Made by a program: the position numbers and the translations under genes. From an uncultured Pelagibacteraceae bacterium (lineage in GTDB: Bacteria; Pseudomonadota; Alphaproteobacteria; Pelagibacterales; Pelagibacteraceae): a stretch of DNA of 64,000 nt. Shown here piece by piece: positions 1 through 10,296 of the stretch; position 1 is the first letter of the stretch, and the number at the start of each line of letters is the position of its first letter. The notes beneath the pieces were generated by a model. That model did no database searches. It had not been told where the DNA came from and was given only the letters and a program-made list of their open reading frames with translations. The stretch covers positions 485,001 to 549,000 of the forward strand of contig CABZDR010000001.1 in assembly GCA_902524535.1 (NCBI GenBank). Reading direction: 5' to 3'.

Positions 1-7
1 CGAATTT

Positions 8-613
8 TTGAAATATTGTGAAGGAAAATTTTTGGGCTTGAAATTAAATACCAATGCAACATTATTAGATGAAAAAAAAATTAATTTATTACTATCATCT
101 GATCTACAAACTCTTGTACTTTCAATAGATGAAAAAAATAAAGAAAATTACGAGAAGATAAGAGTAAATGCTAAATTTGAAAAAATTATGCAAAATTTAG
201 AATTACTTAAAAACATCAGAGAAAAAAAATATAAAAATTCTAAGATTAAAATAAGAATTTCTGGTGTTAAAATAAATACTGATCAGAGTGTTGATGAGAT
301 GAACCAATTTTATAAAGAATTTGCAGATGAAATTGCTTTAGTAGATTATTCTCCTTGGGAAAGTGCGTATGACAACGAGGTTAATAATATACAAGCCGAA
401 TGTTCTGAACTTTATAGAAGAATATTTGTTTGGCAAGATGGGAAAGTAAATCCATGTGACTATGATTATAAGTCTACACTTAGTAAGTGGAATGCAAACG
501 AACATTCAATTAAGATGATATGGAATTCTGATTATTACAATGAAATAAGAAGACTTCATAAATTAAAAGAGAGAAAAAAAATTGAACCCTGCAACAGATG
601 TATAGGCACTTAA
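8..613 (+). CDS. Radical SAM/SPASM-domain protein, C-terminal part (5' end outside window or internal start)
   Basis: ORF with SPASM-like cysteine pattern (CSELYRRIFVWQDGKVNPCDYDY...CNRCIGT); the N-terminal CxxxCxxC is not in the window. Confidence 0.6.
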   Translation: MKYCEGKFLGLKLNTNATLLDEKKINLLLSSDLQTLVLSIDEKNKENYEKIRVNAKFEKIMQNLELLKNIREKKYKNSKIKIRISGVKINTDQSVDEMNQFYKEFADEIALVDYSPWESAYDNEVNNIQAECSELYRRIFVWQDGKVNPCDYDYKSTLSKWNANEHSIKMIWNSDYYNEIRRLHKLKERKKIEPCNRCIGT

Positions 614-1527
614 AAGTTTGTATTATCGGAAACGGGACTCATTCTAAGAGAATTCAAAAAATTTTAAGAACTTTTAAAATCAAATACGATATTTACAAAC
701 CAGTTTCAAAAAAAAATTATAAAAAGAATAGCTTAAAACAATTAAAAAAATTTAATGTTTTTTTTATCATATCACCAAATCATACACACTATCATTATAT
801 AAAATCTTTACATAAAAAAGGATATATATTTTGTGAGAAACCACCAACTAATAATAACAGAGAATTAACAAGACTAAAAAAAATTGACTCTAAAAAAATA
901 TATTATAATTTTAATTATAGATTTAGCAAAATTTCGCAAATTTTAAAAAATAGAAAAAAATATAATCTTGGAAAATTAATTTATGCAAACTTAATCTCTG
1001 GAAAAGGACTTGCATTTAAATCTGACTACGAAAAAAATTCAAGATCAAATGCCAAGCTCTGTCCAAAGGGAGTATTTGAAATGGTAACAATTCATTGGTT
1101 AGATCTTCTTTATCACTTATTTAACGTGACGAAGATATATGAACCACAGTTGACAAATTTAAGTAAAGTTGGAACAAGTTTTGATAATAGTAATATTAAA
1201 GTGGAAATTGAAAAGAAAATAATTGCTGAGATATTTTGCACATACACAAGTCCTCTTATAAATAAGAAATTATTTGTTTTCGAAAATGGAATTGTAGAGC
1301 AAAATGAAAATATAATTTCAATTAAAGGACCTGCGATTAACTATGATAGGAATAAATTTTTTAAACAACCAAAAATTATTAAAAAAATAAGTATAAGTGA
1401 TAAAAAAGATTATCAAGAATCCCTGGTTAAAAGTATTAAATTTTTTTTAGAATTTGTTCGAAAGAAAAAAGTTTTCTCAAAAAAAGAGAATACAAAATCT
1501 TTAGTAATAAATAAAATGATAATTTAA
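598..1527 (+). CDS. Gfo/Idh/MocA-family oxidoreductase
   Basis: N-terminal Rossmann start (VCIIGNGTHSKRI) and the EKPP motif typical of the family; overlaps the upstream ORF by 16 nt. Confidence 0.65.
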   Translation: MYRHLKVCIIGNGTHSKRIQKILRTFKIKYDIYKPVSKKNYKKNSLKQLKKFNVFFIISPNHTHYHYIKSLHKKGYIFCEKPPTNNNRELTRLKKIDSKKIYYNFNYRFSKISQILKNRKKYNLGKLIYANLISGKGLAFKSDYEKNSRSNAKLCPKGVFEMVTIHWLDLLYHLFNVTKIYEPQLTNLSKVGTSFDNSNIKVEIEKKIIAEIFCTYTSPLINKKLFVFENGIVEQNENIISIKGPAINYDRNKFFKQPKIIKKISISDKKDYQESLVKSIKFFLEFVRKKKVFSKKENTKSLVINKMII

Positions 1528-1562
1528 CTTTTAACAGTAACAACTAGGTTGGACATATAAAA

Positions 1563-4004
1563 TTAAAAATTGTCCCACGTGATAGGTTCGTCTTTTTGAA
1601 TTTTTCTTTTTGTTTTTTTATTAATTATCACATCTAGATATTTTGGAAGTAAACCGCCCGCTGGCCCTTTAATTGTAACATTACTTTTTGTAAATTTCTC
1701 TCCTTTTTTAATGTTCCTATTAGCATATAAACTTTTCTTTTGTGAATTAATTGTTATGTATTCATTGGGCTGAATTTTTTTAACCCCATCACCTAAAATT
1801 AATTTAATTTGTTCTTTTTCCCTCTTTTTCCTTTTTTTAAACCAAATATCAAATTTATTATAAAATTTTTTAAACTTAACTAAATTTGATATTTCTATTC
1901 GATCAGAAGAAAGCATGTGATCAGGCCCCTCCATTTTTTTGTTTAAAGTAAAATGTCTTTCAATTATATCTGCTCCTAGAGTTATAGCAGATTTTGAGGC
2001 TAATAAGTCTGTTGTATGATCAGAAAATCCAACAGGAATTTTATAAAGAGACTTTAGATTTTCCATGAACTTCAGATTTACCTCTGAATAAGTAGAGGGA
2101 TAAGAGGAATTACAATGTAAAACAGCTAGATTTTTATTCCCAGTCGATCTAACAGTTTCTATAGCATCATCAATTTCGGAGATTTTTGACATTCCAGTAG
2201 AAATTATTATTGGTTTATTTTTTTTGGCTACGTGTCTAATTAACGGTAAATTTACCAAATCAGCCGAGGCTATTTTATAAGCATTTACCCCAAGTTTTTC
2301 TAAAAAATCTGCACTTTTAATATCAAAAGGTGTCGAAAATATAAATATTCCTTTTTTTTTGGCATATTCAAATATTTTTCTTTGTGTAACAAAATTTAAA
2401 CTTAGTCGACTAAACAATTGGTGTATGCTTTCTTGCGTACCTATGATTTTTTCTGAATATTTTTCAGATTTAACTTTTTTTGAAACTCTACTATCTGGCA
2501 GAAAAGATTGAAATTTTATTGCATCACATTTAGATTTCTTAGCTTCGTCAATAAGTTTTTTTGCAATTTTTAAACTTCCATTATGATTTAATCCAGCTTC
2601 TGCAACTATAAAAGTTTTATTTCCATTACCAATAACTTTCTTCCCTAATTTAAAAGATTTTTTAAAATCTACTCTATTTAAAATTTTAGTTTCATTAGAG
2701 AATAAATTAAATTTATTTGTTAAACTATTCACAAGATCAAAAGATTTATGAAATAAAATTTGACTATCAGCATAATTAAATTCACCCCCAGCTCCAACTG
2801 AATAAAGATTATTAAAGCTCTCAATAAAACTTTTTATGTAATACGTTTCACTTTTATAATCCATAAATTGCACAGGATAAACGTATGGCTCATAATTTAT
2901 CGATGCATCTATCAAATTTCTTTTATCAACTAAATTTGTTTTAGTTACATCTTTGATCACTTGTGAAATGACATCTTTAGGATTTTTTTTTGAAAAATTA
3001 TCTCCTTGAGTGTAGGTTATTTCTGCTGTTAAAAAACTTTGACTTTTAGGTGCAACAAATTTAGATAATTTTTTATTTTCTGTAATTCGATTAAACAAAG
3101 TTTTTTCTGAGTCAAAATACAACCAATGAATTTTTTTTGGTAAAATTACTTCTTGGTTATAAAATAAATAAACAGAGCAGACTCCTCTAAATTTTAAGTT
3201 ATTTTTTTTACCAAGTAATCTTGAAGTAATACTTATAGGAAGTGTAGATATAACTATTTCATTTTCTCCAATTTTATATTTTTTTCTTGTTGTAAAAATT
3301 TCTGAAATCTTTTTATTTTCAGATTTTAAACCAATTACAGTTTGATTAAATTTAAATTCTCCACCAAGTTTAATAATCTTATCTCGTATTCTGTCATAAA
3401 TGCATCCCGTGCCATATTTTCCCACAGCCGCATACTCTTCATGATAGAAAGGAAGTATCTTATCTCTAAATTTAATTCTATTAGGAGCCCAATCAGGAGT
3501 CATCTTATCGGTATCTACACCCCAAATTTTTTTGGGGTATTTTTCGTAAAACATTTTTCTTAGAGTGGGTCCTACAAGAGAATCAATATACTCTTTATAA
3601 TTTTTTGCTTTAAATCTATTTTCAAGATTTTTACAATTGTTTAGCTCAGACTTTATTTTTTTTCTAATTTTGAAATCAAAATTATTGAGAGCTTCATTAG
3701 AAAATGGATAGTCATAAAACTCATTTAATTTTTCACCTTTTACATTCTTACAATAAAATTTTCCTTCTACTAACAAATCCTTAAAATTTGATTTCCAAAA
3801 TTTTTTCAATTCTATATCAGGAGTGTGAAAAATATGAGGACCAGTGTCTAATATAAATTTGTTATGCTTCCATGATCGACATAAACCACCTGAATTCAGA
3901 TTTTTTTCAATGATTAAAACATTCAAACCTTTCTCCAACAACTTCCAAGCAGTAATTAAGCCTGTTGGGCCTGAGCCTAAAATAATTACTCTATTTTTTT
4001 TCAT
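1563..4004 (-). CDS. Fusion protein: N-terminal FAD-dependent amine-oxidase/UGM-like domain plus C-terminal NeuB-type nonulosonate synthase with SAF/AFP-like tail
   Basis: One continuous 813-aa ORF. N-term VIILGSGPTGLITAWKLLEKGLNVLIIEKN (dinucleotide-binding). From about residue 450, FIVAEAGLNHNG...DAIKFQSF...STPFD...IISTGM...LHCNSSYP...GFSDHT...IERHFTL...GPDH (NeuB motifs). Confidence 0.85.
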   Translation of the reverse strand: MKKNRVIILGSGPTGLITAWKLLEKGLNVLIIEKNLNSGGLCRSWKHNKFILDTGPHIFHTPDIELKKFWKSNFKDLLVEGKFYCKNVKGEKLNEFYDYPFSNEALNNFDFKIRKKIKSELNNCKNLENRFKAKNYKEYIDSLVGPTLRKMFYEKYPKKIWGVDTDKMTPDWAPNRIKFRDKILPFYHEEYAAVGKYGTGCIYDRIRDKIIKLGGEFKFNQTVIGLKSENKKISEIFTTRKKYKIGENEIVISTLPISITSRLLGKKNNLKFRGVCSVYLFYNQEVILPKKIHWLYFDSEKTLFNRITENKKLSKFVAPKSQSFLTAEITYTQGDNFSKKNPKDVISQVIKDVTKTNLVDKRNLIDASINYEPYVYPVQFMDYKSETYYIKSFIESFNNLYSVGAGGEFNYADSQILFHKSFDLVNSLTNKFNLFSNETKILNRVDFKKSFKLGKKVIGNGNKTFIVAEAGLNHNGSLKIAKKLIDEAKKSKCDAIKFQSFLPDSRVSKKVKSEKYSEKIIGTQESIHQLFSRLSLNFVTQRKIFEYAKKKGIFIFSTPFDIKSADFLEKLGVNAYKIASADLVNLPLIRHVAKKNKPIIISTGMSKISEIDDAIETVRSTGNKNLAVLHCNSSYPSTYSEVNLKFMENLKSLYKIPVGFSDHTTDLLASKSAITLGADIIERHFTLNKKMEGPDHMLSSDRIEISNLVKFKKFYNKFDIWFKKRKKREKEQIKLILGDGVKKIQPNEYITINSQKKSLYANRNIKKGEKFTKSNVTIKGPAGGLLPKYLDVIINKKTKRKIQKDEPITWDNF

Positions 4005-5025
4005 TTTTTAAAATTTTTCTTTTGAGCAAATTATATTGCTTAACAGTTAAATTTTTTAATAAACCTTTATTTCCACAAATTCCTATAATTCTTCTAGGTT
4101 TTACAACATTATCTACTATTATATCACCACTGTTTCCTAATATACCTTTTTTAATTAATCTAAATTTTCCACGATTATTTATGAAACTACTATTAAAAAA
4201 ATTTTCAGTAGATATTTTTGAGTCTATAAAAGAATTAAGAGAACTTTCAACATCAAGTCTAAAAACTGGCACTTTCTTACTGGATAAATGTTTGATATAA
4301 TTTTTTGAGAACATACCTTGCCCAACATCAATTATCATTGGGTGTTTTTTGAAATTGTTTATTTTTTTAAATTTTACCTCTCTGTCTGTACATCCGATAA
4401 TTATGTCATAACTTTCAAGTCTTAACTGATCCTTATAAATAATAGAACTTTTGGCCTCTGTATATGATGGTTTAATTATATTAAGAGCATTATTGATAAT
4501 TCTAAGTTTTTTTTTACTTCTTCTTAATAAACTAACTAAACCACCAGACTCTAAAAGTCTTAAAGCAATCTTAGATCCAATATTTCCCGCTCCAACAATT
4601 AAAATTTTTTTACCCCCCACACCTCTCAAATCTTTTATAAAAAAATCTTGGATAAAATTTTCTATTGAATTAACAGTTATATCATTAGGTTTATAATTTT
4701 TTATAATGGATTTACTTATTGTTTCTTTTGTAGCTCTTTCAATATTAGTCAAGATATCTAGTTTACTTGATATTTTTTTTTCAATATCGACAAAAACATA
4801 ATTTACGTTGCCATCAATTTTTTTTGCAATATCTTTTGCAGTTTTATTATTATTTACAATAGCACCCATATATATAGTTTTTTGACTTTCTCTATAGGGT
4901 GTTAAATAAAAATTGTTAGCAAATTTTTTTTTTGTGTTACCAATTAAAAAACAGGTTTTTTTTCTCTTTTTTTTAGCTTTTGAATTTATAAGTTTTAAAA
5001 AATAATTAATTTTATTGTATTTCAT
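3991..5025 (-). CDS. NAD(P)-binding Rossmann-fold protein of unknown function
   Basis: GKKILIVGAGNIGSKIALRLLESGG Rossmann motif in a 344-aa ORF; its 3' end overlaps the start of the NeuB fusion by 14 nt. Confidence 0.6.
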   Translation of the reverse strand: MKYNKINYFLKLINSKAKKKRKKTCFLIGNTKKKFANNFYLTPYRESQKTIYMGAIVNNNKTAKDIAKKIDGNVNYVFVDIEKKISSKLDILTNIERATKETISKSIIKNYKPNDITVNSIENFIQDFFIKDLRGVGGKKILIVGAGNIGSKIALRLLESGGLVSLLRRSKKKLRIINNALNIIKPSYTEAKSSIIYKDQLRLESYDIIIGCTDREVKFKKINNFKKHPMIIDVGQGMFSKNYIKHLSSKKVPVFRLDVESSLNSFIDSKISTENFFNSSFINNRGKFRLIKKGILGNSGDIIVDNVVKPRRIIGICGNKGLLKNLTVKQYNLLKRKILKNEKK

Positions 5026-5099
5026 AAAATCTCTGTATTTTTATACTAAATTTTTAGTTATTTGTCTGATTTTAAAAAATTAAAATACTTAACAAATTA

Positions 5100-5954
5100 T
5101 CAGACCCAATTACGAGGATTTACCCACCTTTTTTTTTGTTTAGAAAGATAGATTAGTTGCTTCATAATTTTTTTACTTAGGCGACGTTTTTTTTTAAATC
5201 TAATAATATTTTTTATATTTTTGAGGTCTACAGAGCCAATGATTGCATAATCTAATCTGCTTAGTGAAAATAAAAATCTATAAACTAGCTCTTCTCTAGA
5301 TATATGATAATTATTACAAATATTGTCAATTTTTTCTTTATATTTTCTAATCTGGTTTTGAAAGTTTTTTCTGACTACAGAATTTAGCAAAGCACCTTGC
5401 AAAACAAGGGATCTAGCAACAATAGTTTTTTTACGCATTTTCTTTTTATATTCAAAAAAGAAATAACTGTCTGCTAAGTTCAGTGGAATTTGAATATATC
5501 TATAAAGATTATTGTTAATTGCAAATTTTAATTCATTCTCCGAGTAAATAGATACACCAAAATTTTTTACAATTTTGTCTTTTTTAAGTTTTTTTAAAAC
5601 ATTTAAGACTTTATAATTATTTATAATTTTAAGAGAATTTTCATGTAAATATAAAACTTTTATTTTTTTTGTGCTATGACTTTTATTATAGAATTTGATT
5701 TTATTTCTGAAATAATTTTCAATTGTTTTTTCACTTTTTTTAATTGGTAATTTAGAAATTTTAAAATGAATATCTTTATTTTTTAAAAATTTAACATGAT
5801 CTATGGATTTTCTGTATATATCTGCACATTCAAAGATATGAAAATATTTTTTAATATGGGATAAAAATTTTTTTTTATCTAAAGATTTTGGCTTAGAGCC
5901 AAAACCATATTTCAAATTTGAAAATTTTGCTAAACCATAAATTAACTTAACCAT
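5100..5954 (-). CDS. Aldo/keto reductase family protein
   Basis: Overall AKR pattern (YGLAKFSNLKYGFG...FECADIY...KVLYLHE...NFGVSIYS...QIPLNLAD...AIIGSVDLKNI). Confidence 0.65.
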   Translation of the reverse strand: MVKLIYGLAKFSNLKYGFGSKPKSLDKKKFLSHIKKYFHIFECADIYRKSIDHVKFLKNKDIHFKISKLPIKKSEKTIENYFRNKIKFYNKSHSTKKIKVLYLHENSLKIINNYKVLNVLKKLKKDKIVKNFGVSIYSENELKFAINNNLYRYIQIPLNLADSYFFFEYKKKMRKKTIVARSLVLQGALLNSVVRKNFQNQIRKYKEKIDNICNNYHISREELVYRFLFSLSRLDYAIIGSVDLKNIKNIIRFKKKRRLSKKIMKQLIYLSKQKKRWVNPRNWV

Positions 5955-6639
5955 TATATCTGGATTTTTTTAAATCTTGCATAGTATCAATATCCCCATA
6001 GGATTTAACAATTAGCGGTAGTACATAATTTCCACTTACAGAACCTTTAAATATGGTCTTTCTTTTAATCAATTCTATGTCGCCTGATTGAAAAAATAAT
6101 TTAGGCAGTTGTTGTCGTGGAATATTATAAGGCTCTTTTTTATTTTTTATTATAGACTCCATTTTTCCATATTTGTTTATCTTCCAGTGCCTATAAGGAT
6201 GAATTTTGGTATTTATAACAGATCTTACAGAGCTTGATTTTTTATTATTATGTAATTTTTTCAAACCCCTTTCTATTAACCTTGATTCTCTAAATGGAGA
6301 AGTTGGTCTTAGTAGAATTATATAATTAAATTTGGTCTTAAAAAATTTTTCCGATTTTATTAAACACTCTAAAATAACTGGATAATCCTGAATTTTATTC
6401 CCAGCCAACTTTCTTGCTCTTAGAAAAGGTACTTTTGCTCCAAATTTTTTTGCTATTTTTGCATATTTTGTAGATTCTGTGCTTACAATTATTTCATCCA
6501 CTAACTTACACTTTTTAGCATAAATTATTGAGTAACTAAGCAGAGGTTTATTTTTTATTTTTATTATATTTTTATTTTTAATTCCTTTACTTCCTGATCT
6601 TGCTGGGATTATTACAAGGATTTTATTGTTTTTATACAT
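5947..6639 (-). CDS. Acylneuraminate cytidylyltransferase (CMP-nonulosonate synthetase)
   Basis: IIPARSGSKGIKNKNI, LLRPTSPFRE and GDIDTMQDL motifs of the NeuA/PseF/LegF family. Confidence 0.85.
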   Translation of the reverse strand: MYKNNKILVIIPARSGSKGIKNKNIIKIKNKPLLSYSIIYAKKCKLVDEIIVSTESTKYAKIAKKFGAKVPFLRARKLAGNKIQDYPVILECLIKSEKFFKTKFNYIILLRPTSPFRESRLIERGLKKLHNNKKSSSVRSVINTKIHPYRHWKINKYGKMESIIKNKKEPYNIPRQQLPKLFFQSGDIELIKRKTIFKGSVSGNYVLPLIVKSYGDIDTMQDLKKSRYNG

Positions 6640-6771
6640 GTAGAATATTTTTATTCTTAAGCCTTTTTTTTAATTATTAAAAAGTTTAAAAATTTTTGTA
6701 TTTATCATGTTTATTATATAAAATGTAATATATATAGTTTTTATTTTTAACATATTTAAACATTTTAACAT

Positions 6772-8562
6772 ATGATATATTTGGGAATAAACGTAAGCCA
6801 TGGTGCAAGTGCAGCATTAATGATTGATGGAGAGATTGTTATGGCTTTTCAAGAGGAAAGGTTCAATAAAATTAAAAACTTTATTGGTTACCCAAAAAAA
6901 TCTATTGAAGAATGCATTAAATTTGTGAATAAAAACAATTTAAAGATAGATAAGGCTGGTTTTAGTACTATTAATAACATTGTATTCCCCTTCAAATATC
7001 CTATTGATAATTACTTAAATGTAGACGATTATCTGTCGTATTATTTAGATGATTTTTTTAATAAAAAATTAAAAATAAAAAAAATTAAACAAAAAATAAA
7101 AAATAAAAGAAAATTTAAAAAAATTGATCAATACTTAAACTATAGTAAAATTAAGGAAAAAGATTATTTTTCAAATTGTTCTATTTTTAGAAATTTACAA
7201 AAATCATTCTTAGAAAAACAGGCTAAAGGTTTGATAAATGAAATTTCTTTTATTGACCATCATACCTGTCATGCACATTATTCTGCTTTTGCACCAAATA
7301 TTAAAGAAAATAAATCTGCTATAATTACTCTGGACAGTGAGGGAGACGGGATAAATCAAACATTTTGGATATTTGATAAAAAAAAAAATTCTTTGGAAAA
7401 AATAAACGAAAGTTCTGAATGTGATCTTGCAAGAATATATAAGTTTATAACTTTAATTTTAAAAATGAAACCCATGGAACACGAATATAAGGTAATGGGT
7501 TTAGCCCCGTACGCGAAAAATGAATATTTAACAAGTGTTTACAACAACATATTTAAAGATATCCTTAAAGTAAAAAACTGCAAAGTTTTACATAAAAACA
7601 GACCAAAAGACCTGTTTAGGTATTTATATCAAAAAACTAGGGAATATAGATTTGATAATATCGCAGGTGCAACTCAGATATTAGTAGAGAAGGTATCAGG
7701 TGAATTGCTGACTCAAATTTATAAAAAATACAAAATAAAATCTTTTTCTATTAGTGGAGGTGTTAGCATGAATATCAAAATGAATAAAAATTTATCAATG
7801 CTACCTTTTTTGAAAAAAATATATGTTGCTCCCACGGGTACAGATGAATCTCTTGCACTTGGAGCCTGCTATTATTTAAATAAAAAAAACAAATCAAATA
7901 AACCAATAAAAAATATATATCTTGGTCAGAATATATCTTCATTAAAAATCACTGATACAACGATTATAAAAAAATTAGCTGATCAAAAAAAATATATTGT
8001 AAGAAAAAAAGTTTCTCACGAACAAATTGCAAAATTACTTAAAATGGGTGAAATTATTGCAGTTGCTCGTGGAAAAGAGGAGTTTGGAGCTAGAGCGCTT
8101 GGTAACAGAAGCATAATTGCAAATCCATCGGTTGATGGGGTTGTACAAAAAATTAATGAACAGATTAAAAACAGAGATTTTTGGATGCCCTTCGCAATAA
8201 CTATTTTAAGCGAAAAACACAAAAATTATATCTTTAATAATAAATCATTAGATTGTGAATTTATGACTATTGGCTTTGATACAAAATTGAATAATTACCA
8301 AAAAATTAAAAATGGCACTCATCCATACGATAAAACAGTCAGGCCTCAAATATTAAAAAAAAAATTTAATGAAAAATACTATTCTTTGATAAATGAATTT
8401 TATAAAATTTCTAATATACCTGCTTTACTGAATACTAGTCTTAATCTTCATGGTCTACCTATTTCATCAACAATTGACGATATACTTTATACATTTAAAA
8501 ATAGTGGCTTGAGGTTTCTTTATCTTGATGACAGAATTCTAATTAAAAAGAGATTATCATGA
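6772..8562 (+). CDS. Carbamoyltransferase, NodU/CmcH family (copy 1)
   Basis: YLGINVSHGASAALM, DHHTCHAHYSAF, EYKVMGLAPYA, FGARALGNRSI, RDFWMPFA motifs. Confidence 0.9.
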   Translation: MIYLGINVSHGASAALMIDGEIVMAFQEERFNKIKNFIGYPKKSIEECIKFVNKNNLKIDKAGFSTINNIVFPFKYPIDNYLNVDDYLSYYLDDFFNKKLKIKKIKQKIKNKRKFKKIDQYLNYSKIKEKDYFSNCSIFRNLQKSFLEKQAKGLINEISFIDHHTCHAHYSAFAPNIKENKSAIITLDSEGDGINQTFWIFDKKKNSLEKINESSECDLARIYKFITLILKMKPMEHEYKVMGLAPYAKNEYLTSVYNNIFKDILKVKNCKVLHKNRPKDLFRYLYQKTREYRFDNIAGATQILVEKVSGELLTQIYKKYKIKSFSISGGVSMNIKMNKNLSMLPFLKKIYVAPTGTDESLALGACYYLNKKNKSNKPIKNIYLGQNISSLKITDTTIIKKLADQKKYIVRKKVSHEQIAKLLKMGEIIAVARGKEEFGARALGNRSIIANPSVDGVVQKINEQIKNRDFWMPFAITILSEKHKNYIFNNKSLDCEFMTIGFDTKLNNYQKIKNGTHPYDKTVRPQILKKKFNEKYYSLINEFYKISNIPALLNTSLNLHGLPISSTIDDILYTFKNSGLRFLYLDDRILIKKRLS

Positions 8563-9680
8563 CATTAAATTCTAAAAAACTTTTCTGGTGTAAAAGTTGT
8601 TTAAATAATTCTCTCAGACCTAGAATTGAATTTGATAAGAAAGGCATTTGCAATGCATGTCAATGGATGAAAGAAAAAAAAAACTTTAAATGGAGCGCAA
8701 GAAAAAACGAACTTAAAAAAATGATAAAAGATTATAAATCAAATAGTGTTTACGATTGTATTGTTCCAGTGAGTGGAGGAAAAGATGGATCTTATGTTTC
8801 CTATAAAATTAAGCATGAATTAGGTTTAAACCCTTTAACTGTAACTTCTAAGCCCCCACTAGAGCTGGATGTTGGAAAAAAAAATTTAGAAAACTTTTTG
8901 AAAAAAGACTTTGATCATATCCATGTTACTTCAAATTTTAATGCAATGAGAAAATTAAATAAATTAGGATTTATAGAAAAAGGATCACCTTATTACGGTT
9001 GGTTAACATCAATTTTTTTGACTGTTATTAAGGTAGCCCTGATATTTAATGTAAATTTGATATTTTGGGGAGAAGATGGGGAAATAGAATATGGAGGATC
9101 AACAGAAAATAAAAATAAACCAATTTTTGACATTAAGTATATGATTAATAATTATTTTGAAGGTGGTTATCACGAAATTATTAAAAAATCTAAATTAAAA
9201 AAGGAGGATTTATTCTGGTTCGAACTTCCACCTATCGAAAGTATTAAAAATAAAAAAATTGGTCTAACTCATTGGAGTTACTTTGAACCTTGGGACTCAT
9301 ATAGAAATTATTTATTAGCTAAATCAAAATTTAATTTAGATGAACATAAAGAAAGTAGCGCAGGAACATTTACAAACTTTGCGCAAAATGATCAGTCATT
9401 ATATGCCTTACATACATATTTAATGTATTTAAAATTTGGCTTTGGAAGAACAACTCAAGATGCTGGCATAGAAATTAGAAGAGGAGCAATGACAAGAGAT
9501 CAGGCTAAAAATTTAGTAAATTTATATGATAATAGTTATCCAGAAAAATTTATTGCTGATTATTTAGATTATTATCAAATGAGTAGAAGTCAATTTGATA
9601 AAGTTATAGATAAATGGGCAAATAAATCTCTTTTCAAAAAGATAAACGGTAAATGGACACCAAAATTTAAAATTAAATGA
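8559..9680 (+). CDS. N-acetyl sugar amidotransferase (WbpG/PseA-like)
   Basis: N-terminal CxxC pairs and PP-loop PVSGGKDGSYV; followed directly by HisH- and HisF-like genes, as in amidination clusters. Confidence 0.85.
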   Translation: MTLNSKKLFWCKSCLNNSLRPRIEFDKKGICNACQWMKEKKNFKWSARKNELKKMIKDYKSNSVYDCIVPVSGGKDGSYVSYKIKHELGLNPLTVTSKPPLELDVGKKNLENFLKKDFDHIHVTSNFNAMRKLNKLGFIEKGSPYYGWLTSIFLTVIKVALIFNVNLIFWGEDGEIEYGGSTENKNKPIFDIKYMINNYFEGGYHEIIKKSKLKKEDLFWFELPPIESIKNKKIGLTHWSYFEPWDSYRNYLLAKSKFNLDEHKESSAGTFTNFAQNDQSLYALHTYLMYLKFGFGRTTQDAGIEIRRGAMTRDQAKNLVNLYDNSYPEKFIADYLDYYQMSRSQFDKVIDKWANKSLFKKINGKWTPKFKIK

Positions 9681-10294
9681 AAAAGAAAATTGGCATTATA
9701 GATTATGGAATGGGAAATTTATGGTCAATTAAAAATGCTTTTGACTATTTAGGATATGAAAACCATTTTTTTAGTGATTATAAAAAAATAAATGATTTTT
9801 CTCATATAGTTTTACCAGGTGTTGGAGCTTTTAAAAAAGCTATCAGAAACTTAAAGGATATTAAGTTATTTAAACCATTAAAAAAAATTATTGGAAAAAA
9901 AACTAAATTATTAGGTATATGTTTGGGTATGCAACTACTCTTTGATAGCAGTACTGAAGGTGGATTTACAGAGGGATTGGGTTTAATAAAAGGTAAAGTG
10001 GAAAAATTTAGTACCAAAGAATTAAATTCAAAAAAGATTCCTCATGTAGGTTACAATCAAGTGTTTTTCAAAAAAAATAAGATTTTTAATGGAATTAAAA
10101 ATAACGCAGATTTTTATTTTGATCATAGTTATAGAATTAAAGAATATGATGAAAATATTTTCCCCATTTATTCCAATTATGGGACAAAATTTCTTTCAGG
10201 TTTTATCTATAAAAATATTTATTCTGCACAATTTCATCCAGAAAAAAGTCAATCCAACGGACTTTTATTTTTAAATAATTTTGTAAATAGATAA
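9677..10294 (+). CDS. hisH: HisH-like glutamine amidotransferase (imidazole glycerol phosphate synthase subunit paralog)
   Basis: IIDYGMGNLWSIKNAF, GICLGMQLLF (nucleophile Cys), AQFHPEKS (His/Glu). Confidence 0.85.
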   Translation: MKKKIGIIDYGMGNLWSIKNAFDYLGYENHFFSDYKKINDFSHIVLPGVGAFKKAIRNLKDIKLFKPLKKIIGKKTKLLGICLGMQLLFDSSTEGGFTEGLGLIKGKVEKFSTKELNSKKIPHVGYNQVFFKKNKIFNGIKNNADFYFDHSYRIKEYDENIFPIYSNYGTKFLSGFIYKNIYSAQFHPEKSQSNGLLFLNNFVNR

Positions 10295-10296
10295 TA

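Noticed and set aside
6640-6771. Specific promoter or operator in the divergent neuA/carbamoyltransferase spacer
   Set aside because: The region is almost pure A/T, so -10-like and repeat-like words occur by chance; no unique signal could be defended.
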